Assembly: GCA_009840355.1 (NCBI GenBank) | Contig: VXNZ01000026.1 | Span: 1 to 36,910 of the forward strand | Direction: 5' to 3' | From: Chloroflexota bacterium | Lineage (GTDB): Bacteria > Chloroflexota > Dehalococcoidia > Lucifugimonadales > JADFKI01 | Length of the DNA stretch: 36,910 nt | Shown: one piece after another, positions 15,531 to 23,465 of the stretch | Layout of the letters: the number at the start of each line of letters is the position of its first letter | How positions within the stretch are numbered: the first letter of the stretch is position 1 | Translations under genes and position numbers: made by a program | The notes under the pieces: generated by a model | What the model was told of the DNA's origin: nothing | Database searches by the model: none | Seen by the model: the letters and a program-made list of their open reading frames with translations, nothing else

Positions 15531-17996
15531 ATGGCTACCGAAACGCGAGAGCGTATCACAGTACCGATAACCGGCATGACATGCGCGGCGTGCGTGATTC
15601 ATGTGTCGCACGCGCTTGAGGAAGTGCCTGCCGTCGCCGATGTCAGCGTTAGTCTGGCGTCCGAGAAGGCGACCATCGCGCTGGAAGACGGCGCAATCAA
15701 GGTGGACGCGCTGCTGGGCGCCGTGGAAGACGCGGGCTACGGCATCGCCACCGACAAGGTCAACTTTTCCGTGGGCGGTATGACTTGCGCCGCATGCGTC
15801 AGCCACGTCGAACACGCGCTGAACGGCGTTGACGGCGTGCTGGACGTGGGCGTCAACCTGGCGACCGAGCGCGCGGCCGTCGAATACATACCCGGTTTGG
15901 CGGCGGTGTCCGACATGCGCCACGCCATCGAGGACGCCGGTTATTCGCTGCTAGGCGTAGTAGGCGAACACGACGATGCCGCTACGCCGCGTGATGTGCT
16001 GATACTTCGACGTAAGCTCGCTGTCGGCATCGTCATCGCCGCCGCGATTATGGCGCTGATGTTCATCCCCGCCGCGCATGGTCTGTTGCCATACAGCATG
16101 GACTACCTGCTGCTTGCGCTCGCCACGCCGGTGCAATTCTGGTGCGGTAGGCAGTTCTACCATGGCGCTTGGGGTGCCCTGAAGCACCGCACCAGCAATA
16201 TGAATACGCTGATTGCGGTAGGCACTTCGGTCGCCTACTTCTACAGCGTCGCCGTAACTTTGCTCGGCGGCACATTTTTCTTCGCTGATGTGTCCACCGC
16301 TACTTTCTTCGACACATCCACGGCAATCATCGCGCTGGTGCTGCTAGGCAAGTACCTCGAAGCGCGCGCAAAGGAACGCGCATCCAGCGCCATTCGCGGG
16401 CTAATGGGGTTGCAGCCTAGCACCGCCAATGTAGTCCGCGACGGCGTCGAAGCGCAGATTGCCATAGACGACCTGCGTGTCGGCGATGTCGTTCTGGTGC
16501 GGCCCGGCGAGCGCATCCCAGTTGACGGTACGCTGCTTGAAGGCAGTTCGTCCGTGGACGAATCCATGCTCACAGGCGAGAGCCTGCCCATCGACAAGGC
16601 AATTGGCGATGAAGTATTCGGCGGCACGGTCAACGCCGTTGGCAGTTTCACCTATCGCGTAATCAAAGTCGGCCGCGACACGATGCTTGCGAGAATCGTG
16701 CGGCTCGTTGAAGAGGCGCAGGGTTCCAAAGCACCGGTGCAGCGTCTCGCCGATACGGTCGCCGCGTATTTTGTGCCTGCCGTGATAATCGTGGCGGCAC
16801 TCACATTCGCATTCTGGTTGCTGTTAGGTCCGCCGCCCAGCTACATTCATGCCACGCTGACTGCGGTCGCGGTGCTGATAATCGCTTGTCCGTGCGCGCT
16901 CGGCTTGGCGACACCGGCGGCGATAATGGTGGGTACGGGCAAAGGCGCGGAATTCGGCATACTAATCCGCAGCGCGGAATCGCTCGAGCGCGCCCACAAG
17001 GTCAGCGCTGTCGCGCTCGACAAGACCGGCACCCTGACACGCGGCACACCGTCTGTCGTCGAAATTGTCAGCGACGAACTTCCCGACGACGAGTTGCTAT
17101 CGCTCGCCGCATCGGTAGAGCGCGGCTCAGAGCATCCGCTTGGCAAGGCGATTGTCGAAGCTGCGAATGAACGCGGCTTGCGCACAAGCACCGTCGAAGA
17201 TTTCCGCGCGTTGCCCGGATTCGGCGTATCCGCCACACTGAACGGCGACGCTGTGCTGCTCGGCAACCTAGCGCTGAGCCTCAACGAAGGTGTGTCTCTG
17301 AAGGTGTACGAATCTCAGTGGGAGGCGATGGCGGGACGGGGCAACACGCCCGTATTCCTCGCGCGCAACGGCGAAGTTGTGGGGCTGATTGCCATCGCGG
17401 ACACGATACGCCCTGAGGCTAAGTCCGCGGTCTCCCAACTCAAACGCGACGGCATCGATGTGGTGATGCTGACCGGCGACAACCCGCACACGGCGAAAGA
17501 AGTCGCGCGGCAAGTCGGCATCGATCGCGTGGTCGCGGAAGTGCTGCCGGGCGACAAGGCGGCGGAAATCAAGGCACTGCAAGATGCCGGACAGGTCGTC
17601 GCGATGGTCGGAGACGGTATCAACGACGCCCCGGCGCTGGCGCAAGCCGACGTAAGCTTCGCCATCGGAGCCGGCACAGATGTTGCCGCCGAGACCGCAG
17701 ACATCACTATCGTTGGCACGGACTTGCATGCCATATCGAAGGCGATTCGCCTCAGCAAGGCGACGATGCGCTCCATCCGGCAGAACCTATTCTGGGCGTT
17801 CGCATACAATGTCGCGCTCATACCCGTCGCGGCTGGCGTGCTATACCCGCTCTTCGCAGGCAGCGGCGTCCCCGACACGCTCGCGCCGGTGCTAGGCGAG
17901 CACGGCTTCCTCAACCCGATACTAGCGGCGGCTGCGATGGCGGTAAGCTCGGTTACGGTGCTCGGCAACTCGTTGCGTCTGCGGCGGTTCAAGTAG
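15531..17996 (+). CDS. copA: Copper-exporting P1B-type ATPase CopA
   Basis: 821 aa, a Cu(I) efflux pump of the inner membrane. Two N-terminal metal-binding (HMA) domains each carry GMTCAAC, with Cys18/Cys21 and Cys86/Cys89. The membrane copper site CPC is at 453-455. The cytoplasmic ATPase part has the TGES actuator loop, the phosphorylated Asp497 in DKTGT, the SEHPLG nucleotide motif, and [10 protein letters not shown] near 694. Eight membrane helices are expected. Length and order are normal for CopA. It is followed 51 bp later by a YHS-domain protein, a common partner of copper ATPases. The promoter sits directly on the start codon, and no CsoR- or CueR-type operator was recognised, so copper control is not visible here. 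Confidence 0.95.
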   Translation: MATETRERITVPITGMTCAACVIHVSHALEEVPAVADVSVSLASEKATIALEDGAIKVDALLGAVEDAGYGIATDKVNFSVGGMTCAACVSHVEHALNGVDGVLDVGVNLATERAAVEYIPGLAAVSDMRHAIEDAGYSLLGVVGEHDDAATPRDVLILRRKLAVGIVIAAAIMALMFIPAAHGLLPYSMDYLLLALATPVQFWCGRQFYHGAWGALKHRTSNMNTLIAVGTSVAYFYSVAVTLLGGTFFFADVSTATFFDTSTAIIALVLLGKYLEARAKERASSAIRGLMGLQPSTANVVRDGVEAQIAIDDLRVGDVVLVRPGERIPVDGTLLEGSSSVDESMLTGESLPIDKAIGDEVFGGTVNAVGSFTYRVIKVGRDTMLARIVRLVEEAQGSKAPVQRLADTVAAYFVPAVIIVAALTFAFWLLLGPPPSYIHATLTAVAVLIIACPCALGLATPAAIMVGTGKGAEFGILIRSAESLERAHKVSAVALDKTGTLTRGTPSVVEIVSDELPDDELLSLAASVERGSEHPLGKAIVEAANERGLRTSTVEDFRALPGFGVSATLNGDAVLLGNLALSLNEGVSLKVYESQWEAMAGRGNTPVFLARNGEVVGLIAIADTIRPEAKSAVSQLKRDGIDVVMLTGDNPHTAKEVARQVGIDRVVAEVLPGDKAAEIKALQDAGQVVAMVGDGINDAPALAQADVSFAIGAGTDVAAETADITIVGTDLHAISKAIRLSKATMRSIRQNLFWAFAYNVALIPVAAGVLYPLFAGSGVPDTLAPVLGEHGFLNPILAAAAMAVSSVTVLGNSLRLRRFK

Positions 17997-18047
17997 AGCC
18001 AATTCGTTCTTTGTGCTCTGCCGGAACATGGACACTAGGAGGGAACC

Positions 18048-18248
18048 ATGCTGCTGAAACTATTTAAGGGTAGCCCTGACTTGGCGACCGATCCGGTCTG
18101 CCAAATGGAAGTCGATATGAAGAAGCCAAACGGCGGCACATTCGAATATAACGGCGTGACCTACTACTTCTGCGCGATGGGCTGCAATCGCGCCTTCCAA
18201 CGCGAGCCGGAAGCCTACCTGTCCGGCGAGAAGCAGATTCACATGTAA
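18048..18248 (+). CDS. YHS domain protein, probably copper-related
   Basis: 66 aa, a single YHS domain: DPVCQMEVD at 15-23, a Gly-Gly, then FEYNGVTYYFCAMGCNRAFQREPEAYL. The three Cys (DPVC, and FCAMGC) are the conserved putative metal ligands. YHS domains occur in or next to heavy-metal ATPases and multicopper oxidases and are thought to bind metal; a role in handing over or holding copper for the CopA upstream is inference. AGGAGG lies six bases before the ATG, so it is translated on its own from the copA transcript. Confidence 0.88.
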   Translation: MLLKLFKGSPDLATDPVCQMEVDMKKPNGGTFEYNGVTYYFCAMGCNRAFQREPEAYLSGEKQIHM

Positions 18249-18345
18249 CTCGGACGGGCTGAAAATCACCTGTAAATCATATCCATCCTGTTAAGTTGCA
18301 AGATTTCGTTTCTTTTTGGGTGGTTTTACGATATTACGCCACTAG

Positions 18346-18365
18346 ATTCCTGCTTTCGCAGGAAT
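18346..18365 (+). repeat. Dispersed palindrome, copy 2 (ATTCC...GGAAT)
   Basis: ATTCCTGCTTTCGCAGGAAT, followed by GACGG, is a perfect palindrome of the same family as those at 5214, 30885 and 30961. It lies in the 220-bp gap between the YHS gene and tRNA-Leu, which shows no gene. Confidence 0.7.
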
Positions 18366-18470
18366 GACGGAAGAAATATGACCATCTGAATGGAAACGCT
18401 ATCAACTTGCAATCTTATCGTTGACCTTGCTTCTGCGATAGATAATAATTGACCTGTACCCTCAAACAGT

Positions 18471-18556
18471 GCCGAAGTGGCGGAATGGTAGACGCGACGG
18501 TCTCAAAAACCGTTGGGAGCGATCCCGTGTCGGTTCGACTCCGACCTTCGGCACCA
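18471..18556 (+). tRNA. tRNA-Leu (anticodon CAA)
   Basis: Acceptor arm GCCGAAG (18471-18477) pairs with CTTCGGC (18546-18552), followed by discriminator A and an encoded CCA. The anticodon stem ACGGT/ACCGT closes the loop CTCAAAA, giving CAA. The long variable arm (GGGAGCGATCCC) is typical of class II leucine tRNAs. The T arm is GTCGG-TTCGACT-CCGAC. Confidence 0.97.
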
Positions 18557-18768
18557 CTGTCTGCGTATCGCGAATGGTTGCCTGAATAGTGCGCCTTAGC
18601 CGCTTGACATCTCCTCTCATCCCACCTATATCAACGTCGTGCGCAATATACCGCGCCGCGTTGTTGCTGAATCTTCGCTGCCAGTTTAAGATACGCGCAT
18701 CTCGTTAACGACCTGCGCGGGTTGCGATTCACTTCGCCTGCCCGCGAGAGCGAAAGGATGCTCGTCTT

Positions 18769-19164
18769 ATGGCATACGCTATCAACCATGTACACATCCG
18801 CGCGGCAGACCCGCATGCCTCCGCCGCGTGGTACGAAAAGTACTTCGACGCGAAGATTCTATCCGCGCGCGAGGTGATGCCCGGCACGATTACCATCAGC
18901 ATGGACGCGGGCGGTCCCGTGCGCCTCAATATCTCGTCCAAGCCCGACGGCTCGCCGGACTACCCGGCAGTCGCGGACTTGAACCGCCTGGGACTAGAGC
19001 ATTTCGGCTTTGCCGTGGACGATATTGATGCCGACATGGCGAAATTCGAAGCGGACGGCGTGCGCGTCGTGCTGCCGATTACCGAAGTTACCGGCGGTGG
19101 TCGTTTGTCGTACATAGAAGGACCTGATGACGTGCTAATCGAGCTTGTGCAGCGCAGGGACTAG
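18769..19164 (+). CDS. VOC (glyoxalase/dioxygenase) family protein
   Basis: 131 aa, the size of a two-module vicinal-oxygen-chelate protein. Module 1 begins INHVHIRAADPHASAAWYEKYF, where a His of HVHI is a likely metal ligand. Module 2 contains LEHFGFAVDDIDADMAKFEADG and the closing strand YIEGPDDVLIELVQR, with His and Glu in the metal-ligand positions. Members include glyoxalase I, extradiol dioxygenases and resistance proteins; the substrate cannot be assigned. The ATG at 18769 has AAAGGA about 11 bases upstream. The gene stands 75 bp before the next one and may share its transcript. Confidence 0.85.
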   Translation: MAYAINHVHIRAADPHASAAWYEKYFDAKILSAREVMPGTITISMDAGGPVRLNISSKPDGSPDYPAVADLNRLGLEHFGFAVDDIDADMAKFEADGVRVVLPITEVTGGGRLSYIEGPDDVLIELVQRRD

Positions 19165-19238
19165 GCTGGCTGAATACCCAATTACTAAACAGCCAATGCC
19201 GTTGATAATCCAATTCGCTGAGAATTGAGGTATGCGAT

Positions 19239-19565
19239 ATGAGCGATAACGACGATATGGTTCGCTGGCCGCGCGTGCAGCAGATTCTCGCGGACATCAT
19301 GCAGCGCTGGGAGCGGCGCGAGAAGCGGCGCGGGTTGCCCGGCATCCACGGGTACTACTGGGACACTCCGCAGGAACTCGCAGAAGACGAAGCCATGGGA
19401 ATGAAGTTCATTGAGTCGGGCGTCCCCGGTTCGGAGACCGCGCTCGTCGTTTCGCTGCGTCGCGGTCTAGGCAGCATTCCCAAAATGCCAATGGGTGGAC
19501 CATTCCTAAAGGAAGAGGAAATCCAAGAAATTGAGCGCTGGATTGACGCTGGAATGCCGGAGTGA
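19239..19565 (+). CDS. Small cytochrome-c-like protein lacking the haem motif
   Basis: 108 aa, probably soluble, with no signal peptide. Its second half (SGVPGSETALVVSLRRGLG, KMPMGGPFL, EEEIQEIERWIDAGMPE) closely follows the C-terminal pattern of small c-type cytochrome domains: a MP..G.PL segment that carries the axial Met, then EEI..I..WI..G.P. The CXXCH haem site expected near the N-terminus is absent; that place holds ILADIMQRWERREKRRG. It may therefore be a haem-less derivative with a structural role. GAGG lies ten bases before the ATG. The family match is by eye and needs a profile search. Confidence 0.55.
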   Translation: MSDNDDMVRWPRVQQILADIMQRWERREKRRGLPGIHGYYWDTPQELAEDEAMGMKFIESGVPGSETALVVSLRRGLGSIPKMPMGGPFLKEEEIQEIERWIDAGMPE

Positions 19566-19895
19566 GTGACGTAGAAGCCGCTTCCCCCCTGATGGGCTGA
19601 CATGGGTATGTATTGGAGCGTTTCAGGTATCAAGATGGCTGATTATCTTCAATCCGTGCTCCGGTTGCGGCAAGTTTTCGGGAAGTAACCATATCCGTTT
19701 CCACATCCTGCTTTGACGCATCAGGCGGCGCATGGCTTCCGGCTGTCTTTCCGTGCGCTAACAAAAAGACGCCACAATGCCGCGCCTTTCCCAAGTTCTC
19801 ATACTTGTCCTGTACTTTACTTGCCCTTATCAGCCCTTAATGGAGGGAAGGGACGATTGGTAGCTCGGCGGGGCTTGCCTTGGTTGATTTTATGT
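19566..19895. other. Intergenic region, nothing recognised
   Basis: About 330 bp without a convincing gene, tRNA or terminator-like hairpin on either strand. Confidence 0.4.
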
Positions 19896-19901
19896 CATAA
19901 T
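19893..19901 (+). promoter_or_regulatory. Possible promoter of the dsbA-VKOR operon
   Basis: TGT-CATAAT is an extended -10-like element about 75 bp before the TTG start at 19977. The -35 (TTGCCT at 19875) is badly spaced at 15 bp, so the call rests on the -10. Confidence 0.35.
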
Positions 19902-19976
19902 GGATAGGTTGAGATTTGGCGTATCAATACCGGATGCGCCAATTGAGAATCATCGATTTCAAGGAGCGAAAATAAC

Positions 19977-20642
19977 TTGGAGAACCGAAACAGACTTTGG
20001 ATTATGCTCGGCGGCGGCGCGGTGGCTGTCGTGATCGCGGTCGCCGTTATTGCCGTGGTCGCGCTGAACTTGACCGGCGGCGACAGCAGTGGCGCGCCCA
20101 CCGCCGCCACGGAGTTCCCGGCGCACGCGCACATCCTCGGCGACGCTAACGCGCCCGTTACTGTCGTGGAGTATGGCGATTTCCAATGAGTGCACTGCCG
20201 TGATTTCGCCCTCGGGGCAGGGCGACCGATAAAGGAAAACTATGTTGATTCCGGGCAAGTGCGCTTCGTTTATCGCCACTTCGCGTTCTTGGGGCAGGAG
20301 TCCGTCTGGGCGGCGGAGGCGACCGAGTGCGCCGACGAGCAAGGCCGCTTTTGGGACTACCACGACATCCTGTTCGACAACTGGGCCGGTACAAACATCG
20401 GCGCGTACAACTACAACAACCTCATCGGCTTTGCGCGCATTCTCGAGCTTGATGAGGAGCAGTTCGCAACCTGCCTGAACGAGCGCAGATATGTTGATCG
20501 CGTGCGCTCCGACACGGAGTTTGCGGAGAATAACGGCGTCACATCCACACCGACCGTGTTCGTGAACGGAGAGCGTGTGCGCGGTGTGGACTTCGCGCCG
20601 TTCCGGGACGCCATCGAGGCGGCGCTGGCAGCGACGCAATGA
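19977..20642 (+). CDS. Predicted selenoprotein: membrane-anchored DsbA-like thiol oxidoreductase with in-frame TGA
   Basis: Read through the TGA at 20187-20189, this is a 221-aa DsbA/thioredoxin-fold protein. Residues 7-30 are a membrane anchor, about 40-55 a linker, and 56 onward the domain, beginning ILGDANAPVTVVEYGDFQ. Homologues continue with a CxxC active site; here the first Cys codon is TGA, giving U71-V-H-C74-RDFA. The frame after TGA stays intact for 150 codons and holds the cis-Pro loop GVTSTPTVFVNG. That argues against decay and for selenocysteine, or less likely for a single-base error (TGT or TGC to TGA). A hairpin suited to SECIS follows at 20206. The start is TTG with AAGGAG ten bases upstream. 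The stop overlaps the VKOR start (ATGA), so full-length translation is needed for coupling. Without recoding it would be read as two fragments. Confidence 0.75.
20206..20225 (+). promoter_or_regulatory. Candidate bacterial SECIS hairpin
   Basis: TCGCCCT (20206-20212) pairs with AGGGCGA (20219-20225), a perfect 7-bp stem with the 6-nt loop CGGGGC. The loop begins 23 nt after the in-frame TGA and has G as its second base. Published bacterial SECIS models ask for a loop 16-37 nt after UGA with G in the first two loop positions; both are met. In GC-rich DNA such a hairpin may arise by chance. Confidence 0.45.
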
Positions 20643-21094
20643 CGCTGAGCGCGCGGACAATCTGCTGGTCGGCATCAGTTGCGCTGAGCCTCACTGGGCT
20701 GGCGCTTGCCACATACCTGAGCGTGGTGTATCTGAGCGGCGCGGATTTGGCGTGCGGCGCGAGCGGCGGCTGCGGCGCGGTTACGACCAGCGAATACTCG
20801 CGATTTCTTGGCATTCCCGTGGCAATGTTAGGTGTCGTCGGATATGCCATGCTGCTGCTCGGCAACCTTGCGGCGCTTGGTGTTGCACAGCCTCCGGCAA
20901 TGCTGAGGTGGAGCGTTGCCGGTATCGCGTTCATGGGCTTTGCTTTTTCTGCGTACCTCACTGTGACGCAGGCGTTCCTTATTGGATCGTACTGCATCTA
21001 TTGCCTGACATCCGCGTCCCTGATGACCGTTCTGATGGTGTTGACATTGACGGCGGCGGTGGGGTGGGAGGATTCCGTCTCATTTGGGGATTAG
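20639..21094 (+). CDS. VKOR family protein, disulfide-bond-generating membrane oxidoreductase
   Basis: 151 aa with four or five membrane helices. It carries the complete VKOR residue set: the loop pair Cys39 and Cys45 (ACGASGGCGAV), the conserved Ser51, and the membrane-embedded Cys119-I-Y-Cys122. Bacterial VKOR replaces DsbB. It takes electrons from DsbA-like proteins, passing them to quinone, and so keeps DsbA oxidised. Its ATG overlaps the dsbA-like stop codon by the ATGA arrangement, so the two are coupled and very likely partners at the outer face of the membrane. Confidence 0.92.
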   Translation: MTLSARTICWSASVALSLTGLALATYLSVVYLSGADLACGASGGCGAVTTSEYSRFLGIPVAMLGVVGYAMLLLGNLAALGVAQPPAMLRWSVAGIAFMGFAFSAYLTVTQAFLIGSYCIYCLTSASLMTVLMVLTLTAAVGWEDSVSFGD

Positions 21095-21166
21095 CCCTAG
21101 CACAAGTTTGCCCCATCCGAATCTTGATGATGACCAGCGCCTTGGATGCGGGCTTCGCGGCAGTAG

Positions 21167-21304
21167 TCATCGCAGGCGACGGCCGCGCCATTGGCTGTCT
21201 TCTTCTTCCTCGCGCTTTCGCTTGATGGTGATGTGCGTGCGGTACGCGGCGAAGATAGCGTATGCGATGAGTGCCATGATGAGCAGGATTAGAAGAGGGT
21301 TCAT
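21167..21304 (-). CDS. Small single-pass membrane protein (45 aa)
   Basis: A 45-codon minus-strand frame from ATG 21304, with AAGGA eight bases upstream. The product has one membrane helix (about residues 3-20, LLILLIMALIAYAIFAA), then a strongly charged tail (KRKREEEED, then WRGRRLR). The design, one helix plus a basic/acidic cytoplasmic tail, resembles CcmD-type and other small membrane subunits, but no family was recognised. It lies tail-to-tail with the VKOR gene. Confidence 0.5.
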   Translation of the reverse strand: MNPLLILLIMALIAYAIFAAYRTHITIKRKREEEEDSQWRGRRLR

Positions 21305-21560
21305 GGGCGTGTTCCTTCCGTAAGGTGTTGGGCGCGATTATATCGGCTTGGGACCGGTGTGTTCAAATGCGGCAAAGGGTTATTCCAAGCAGCGCGAGGA
21401 GTCTGAAATCGGCGCGGTTTGAGAAGTGGCGGACCGGTTGGCGTGCGGCGGTTATTTCGCCACCTTGTTAGACTTCCCCCTGAATTGAGATGGGACTCGC
21501 ATCGGCGCTATTCGTTGTGCGGGGATGGCTAGGGGCGTACAATGACATGCGGCATACCTT
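21305..21560. other. Intergenic region before the MFS gene, with repeat remnant and promoter-like box
   Basis: A piece at about 21391-21412 (GCGAGGAGTCTGAAATCG) matches the repeat near 312-330. TACAAT at 21538-21543 would start transcription roughly 10 bp before the ATG at 21561, implying a very short leader without Shine-Dalgarno. Confidence 0.35.
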
Positions 21561-23096
21561 ATGATATTTTCCCGTCTTTCCTTCGCTCGCGGATTATCGC
21601 AGAGCGGTAGTTACAAGTGGTGGGTGTTTCTTGCGCTCGCTATTGGCACATTTACTTCGGTCGCCGATTTTGGCAGCCTCAATGTTACGATGCCCACCAT
21701 CGCCGAGCACTTCGGCACGGACTTGCCTACGACGCAGTGGGTGCTGATTGGCTACGCGCTCGCCATCAGCGCGCTGCTGCTGCCGATGGGCAGGATGTCC
21801 GATATTGTCGGGCGCAAGCGCGTGTATATCGGCGGATTCGTCATCTTTCTAGTCGGCGGCGTGCTCGCGGCGACGTCGGACAGCATCGCAATGCTCATCG
21901 CGTTCAAGATACTGCAGGGCGTAGGCGCGAGCATGACGCAGGGCACCGGCATGGCGATGGTGCTCGCCACATTCGGGAATGAGGAACGCGGCAAGGCGCT
22001 CGGGTCGTTCATCACCGTCGTTGGCACGGGCAATGTCGCTGGGCCTGCGCTCGGCGGCTTTATCGCCGGGACATTGGGCTGGCAGTGGGTCTTCTACTAC
22101 GGAGCCATACTGGGACTGCTTGCAATCGCGGCGGCGGTTCTGGTGCTGGACGGGCGGATATATTCCAAGCGCGGCGTGGGCAGCATGTCCTTCGACTGGC
22201 TCGGCGCGGCACTGTCCACGGCGGCGCTAGTGTCGTTCCTGATGGTGATGACCACCGCGCCGCGACTCGGCTGGACATACCCGCCGGTGCTTGGTGGCTG
22301 CGCCGCGCTCGTGGCGCTGGTCGCCGTGTTTATCTGGTGGGAGCTGCGCTGCGAGACTCCGATGATAGACCTGCGCCTGTTCAGAATGCGCCTCATATCG
22401 CTTGGAGTCGCCTCTCAATTCATATCGTTCATCGGCAACTCGTCGATGCGCTTCCTGTTGCCATTCTACCTGCAGGCGGTTCTAGGATACTCGCCGCAGC
22501 AAATCGGGCTCATCTTCGTGCCGGCGTCGATTTCGATGATAGTTACAGGGCCAATCAGCGGGCGATTGTCTGACCGATTCGGCTATCGCTGGTTCACGGT
22601 GAGCGGGCTGTTCATGTCGGTCTTCGGGCTGCTACTGCTGTCCACGCTGACGACAGAATCATCGGTGTGGATTGTCGCGATAGGCATGCTGCTTCAGACG
22701 GGCGGAACGGGCACATTCTACCCGCCTAACAACTCGTCGATAATGCAGCAGGTGCCGGAGAGACGTTACGGCGTGATGTCCGGCTTCATCAACCTCGTGC
22801 GCAACTCGGGAAACATAACCGGCACAGCGGTTGCCACGGCGATAGTGTCGGCGGTAATGGTGTCTATGGGCTTCCTGCCCAACCTATCCGCGGTAACGGA
22901 AACAGGCGACGCCGGGTTGCTGAACGCCTTTGTGGCCGGATTGCGCACCGCGTACATCATAGTCGCGGGCCTAGTTTTCGTCGCCGTCATATTCTCATTC
23001 ATCCGCCCGACGACTTCAGCAGCGACATCTGCCGTTGCCACTAGCGCAGATGCTAAGTCCGAGGAATCTGGAGCAGAGCCGCAGCAAGTGCGGTAG
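21561..23096 (+). CDS. MFS transporter, DHA2 (EmrB/QacA) type, 14 helices
   Basis: 511 aa, the right size for the 14-helix drug:H+ antiporters. Motif A-like GRMSDIVGRKRVYI occurs after helix 2, helix 1 has the DHA2-typical NVTMPTIAEHF pattern with D-to-V type variation, and helix 5 has the antiporter motif C region (GNVAGPALGGFIAGTLGWQWVFY). A second loop motif, SGRLSDRFGYRW, marks the second half. It probably exports drugs or amphiphilic metabolites across the inner membrane; the substrate is unknown. There is no regulator beside it. The end is followed after one base by a small coiled-coil gene. Confidence 0.9.
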   Translation: MIFSRLSFARGLSQSGSYKWWVFLALAIGTFTSVADFGSLNVTMPTIAEHFGTDLPTTQWVLIGYALAISALLLPMGRMSDIVGRKRVYIGGFVIFLVGGVLAATSDSIAMLIAFKILQGVGASMTQGTGMAMVLATFGNEERGKALGSFITVVGTGNVAGPALGGFIAGTLGWQWVFYYGAILGLLAIAAAVLVLDGRIYSKRGVGSMSFDWLGAALSTAALVSFLMVMTTAPRLGWTYPPVLGGCAALVALVAVFIWWELRCETPMIDLRLFRMRLISLGVASQFISFIGNSSMRFLLPFYLQAVLGYSPQQIGLIFVPASISMIVTGPISGRLSDRFGYRWFTVSGLFMSVFGLLLLSTLTTESSVWIVAIGMLLQTGGTGTFYPPNNSSIMQQVPERRYGVMSGFINLVRNSGNITGTAVATAIVSAVMVSMGFLPNLSAVTETGDAGLLNAFVAGLRTAYIIVAGLVFVAVIFSFIRPTTSAATSAVATSADAKSEESGAEPQQVR

Positions 23097-23097
23097 C

Positions 23098-23358
23098 GTG
23101 GGCAAGTCCCAGCCTTACGAAGTCTTCACCGAAGCCGATAGTTCCGCCAGGGCGTACATCGAACTTCTGGATGTCGAATTCTACTGGGACGGGCAAGAGT
23201 TCGATGTGCTAGATCCAATCACTGTCAAGACAATCGACCGCTGGGAAACCGAACACGAAGCGCGCATGGCAGAGCGCGAGGCACGCCTTGCCGCGGAAGC
23301 GCGTGAACGCGAGTTGCTTGAAGAAATCGAAAGCCTGCGCCGCCGAATCTCGGAATAG
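23098..23358 (+). CDS. Small coiled-coil-tail protein, paralogue of the 23462 gene
   Basis: 86 aa if started at GTG 23098, one base after the MFS stop; the same frame also allows an ATG at 23035 inside the MFS gene. The N-terminal half (DVEFYWDGQEFDVLDP) looks like the end of a Uma2-type (DUF820) nuclease-like domain, whose members often finish with Glu/Arg-rich coiled coils. The second half is such a coiled coil, ending EEIESLRRRISE. The last 28 residues equal those of the protein at 23462. It may be a truncated Uma2-like remnant. I do not assign a function. Confidence 0.45.
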   Translation: MGKSQPYEVFTEADSSARAYIELLDVEFYWDGQEFDVLDPITVKTIDRWETEHEARMAEREARLAAEARERELLEEIESLRRRISE

Positions 23359-23388
23359 CCGCCGACGATTAATGCCCTATTTTGCCTA

Positions 23389-23417
23389 TTTTCAATCGCC
23401 AATCATGATGCTACAAT
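23389..23417 (+). promoter_or_regulatory. Promoter of the leader ORF and coiled-coil gene
   Basis: TTTTCA at 23389-23394 and the extended -10 TGC-TACAAT (23409-23417) have a 17-bp spacer. Transcription would start at or next to the ATG at 23424. Confidence 0.55.
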
Positions 23418-23423
23418 TCCAGC

Positions 23424-23465
23424 ATGCCGAAAACGAACATTTGTTGTTCTGGAGATGCATCATGA
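23424..23465 (+). CDS. 13-codon leaderless leader ORF
   Basis: ATG at 23424 begins six bases after an extended -10 box, so the message would start at about this codon. The frame encodes MPKTNICCSGDAS and its TGA overlaps the next gene's ATG (ATGA at 23462-23465). Start position, promoter and overlap together suggest a leader peptide coupled to the downstream gene. The paired Cys are notable, but no sensing role can be read off. Confidence 0.4.
   Translation: MPKTNICCSGDAS

Noticed and set aside
20187-20189. Nonsense mutation making a dsbA pseudogene
   Set aside because: Not excluded, but the stop falls exactly on the redox Cys codon, the rest of the frame is intact and coupled to VKOR, and a suitable hairpin follows; a random mutation at that codon is less likely.
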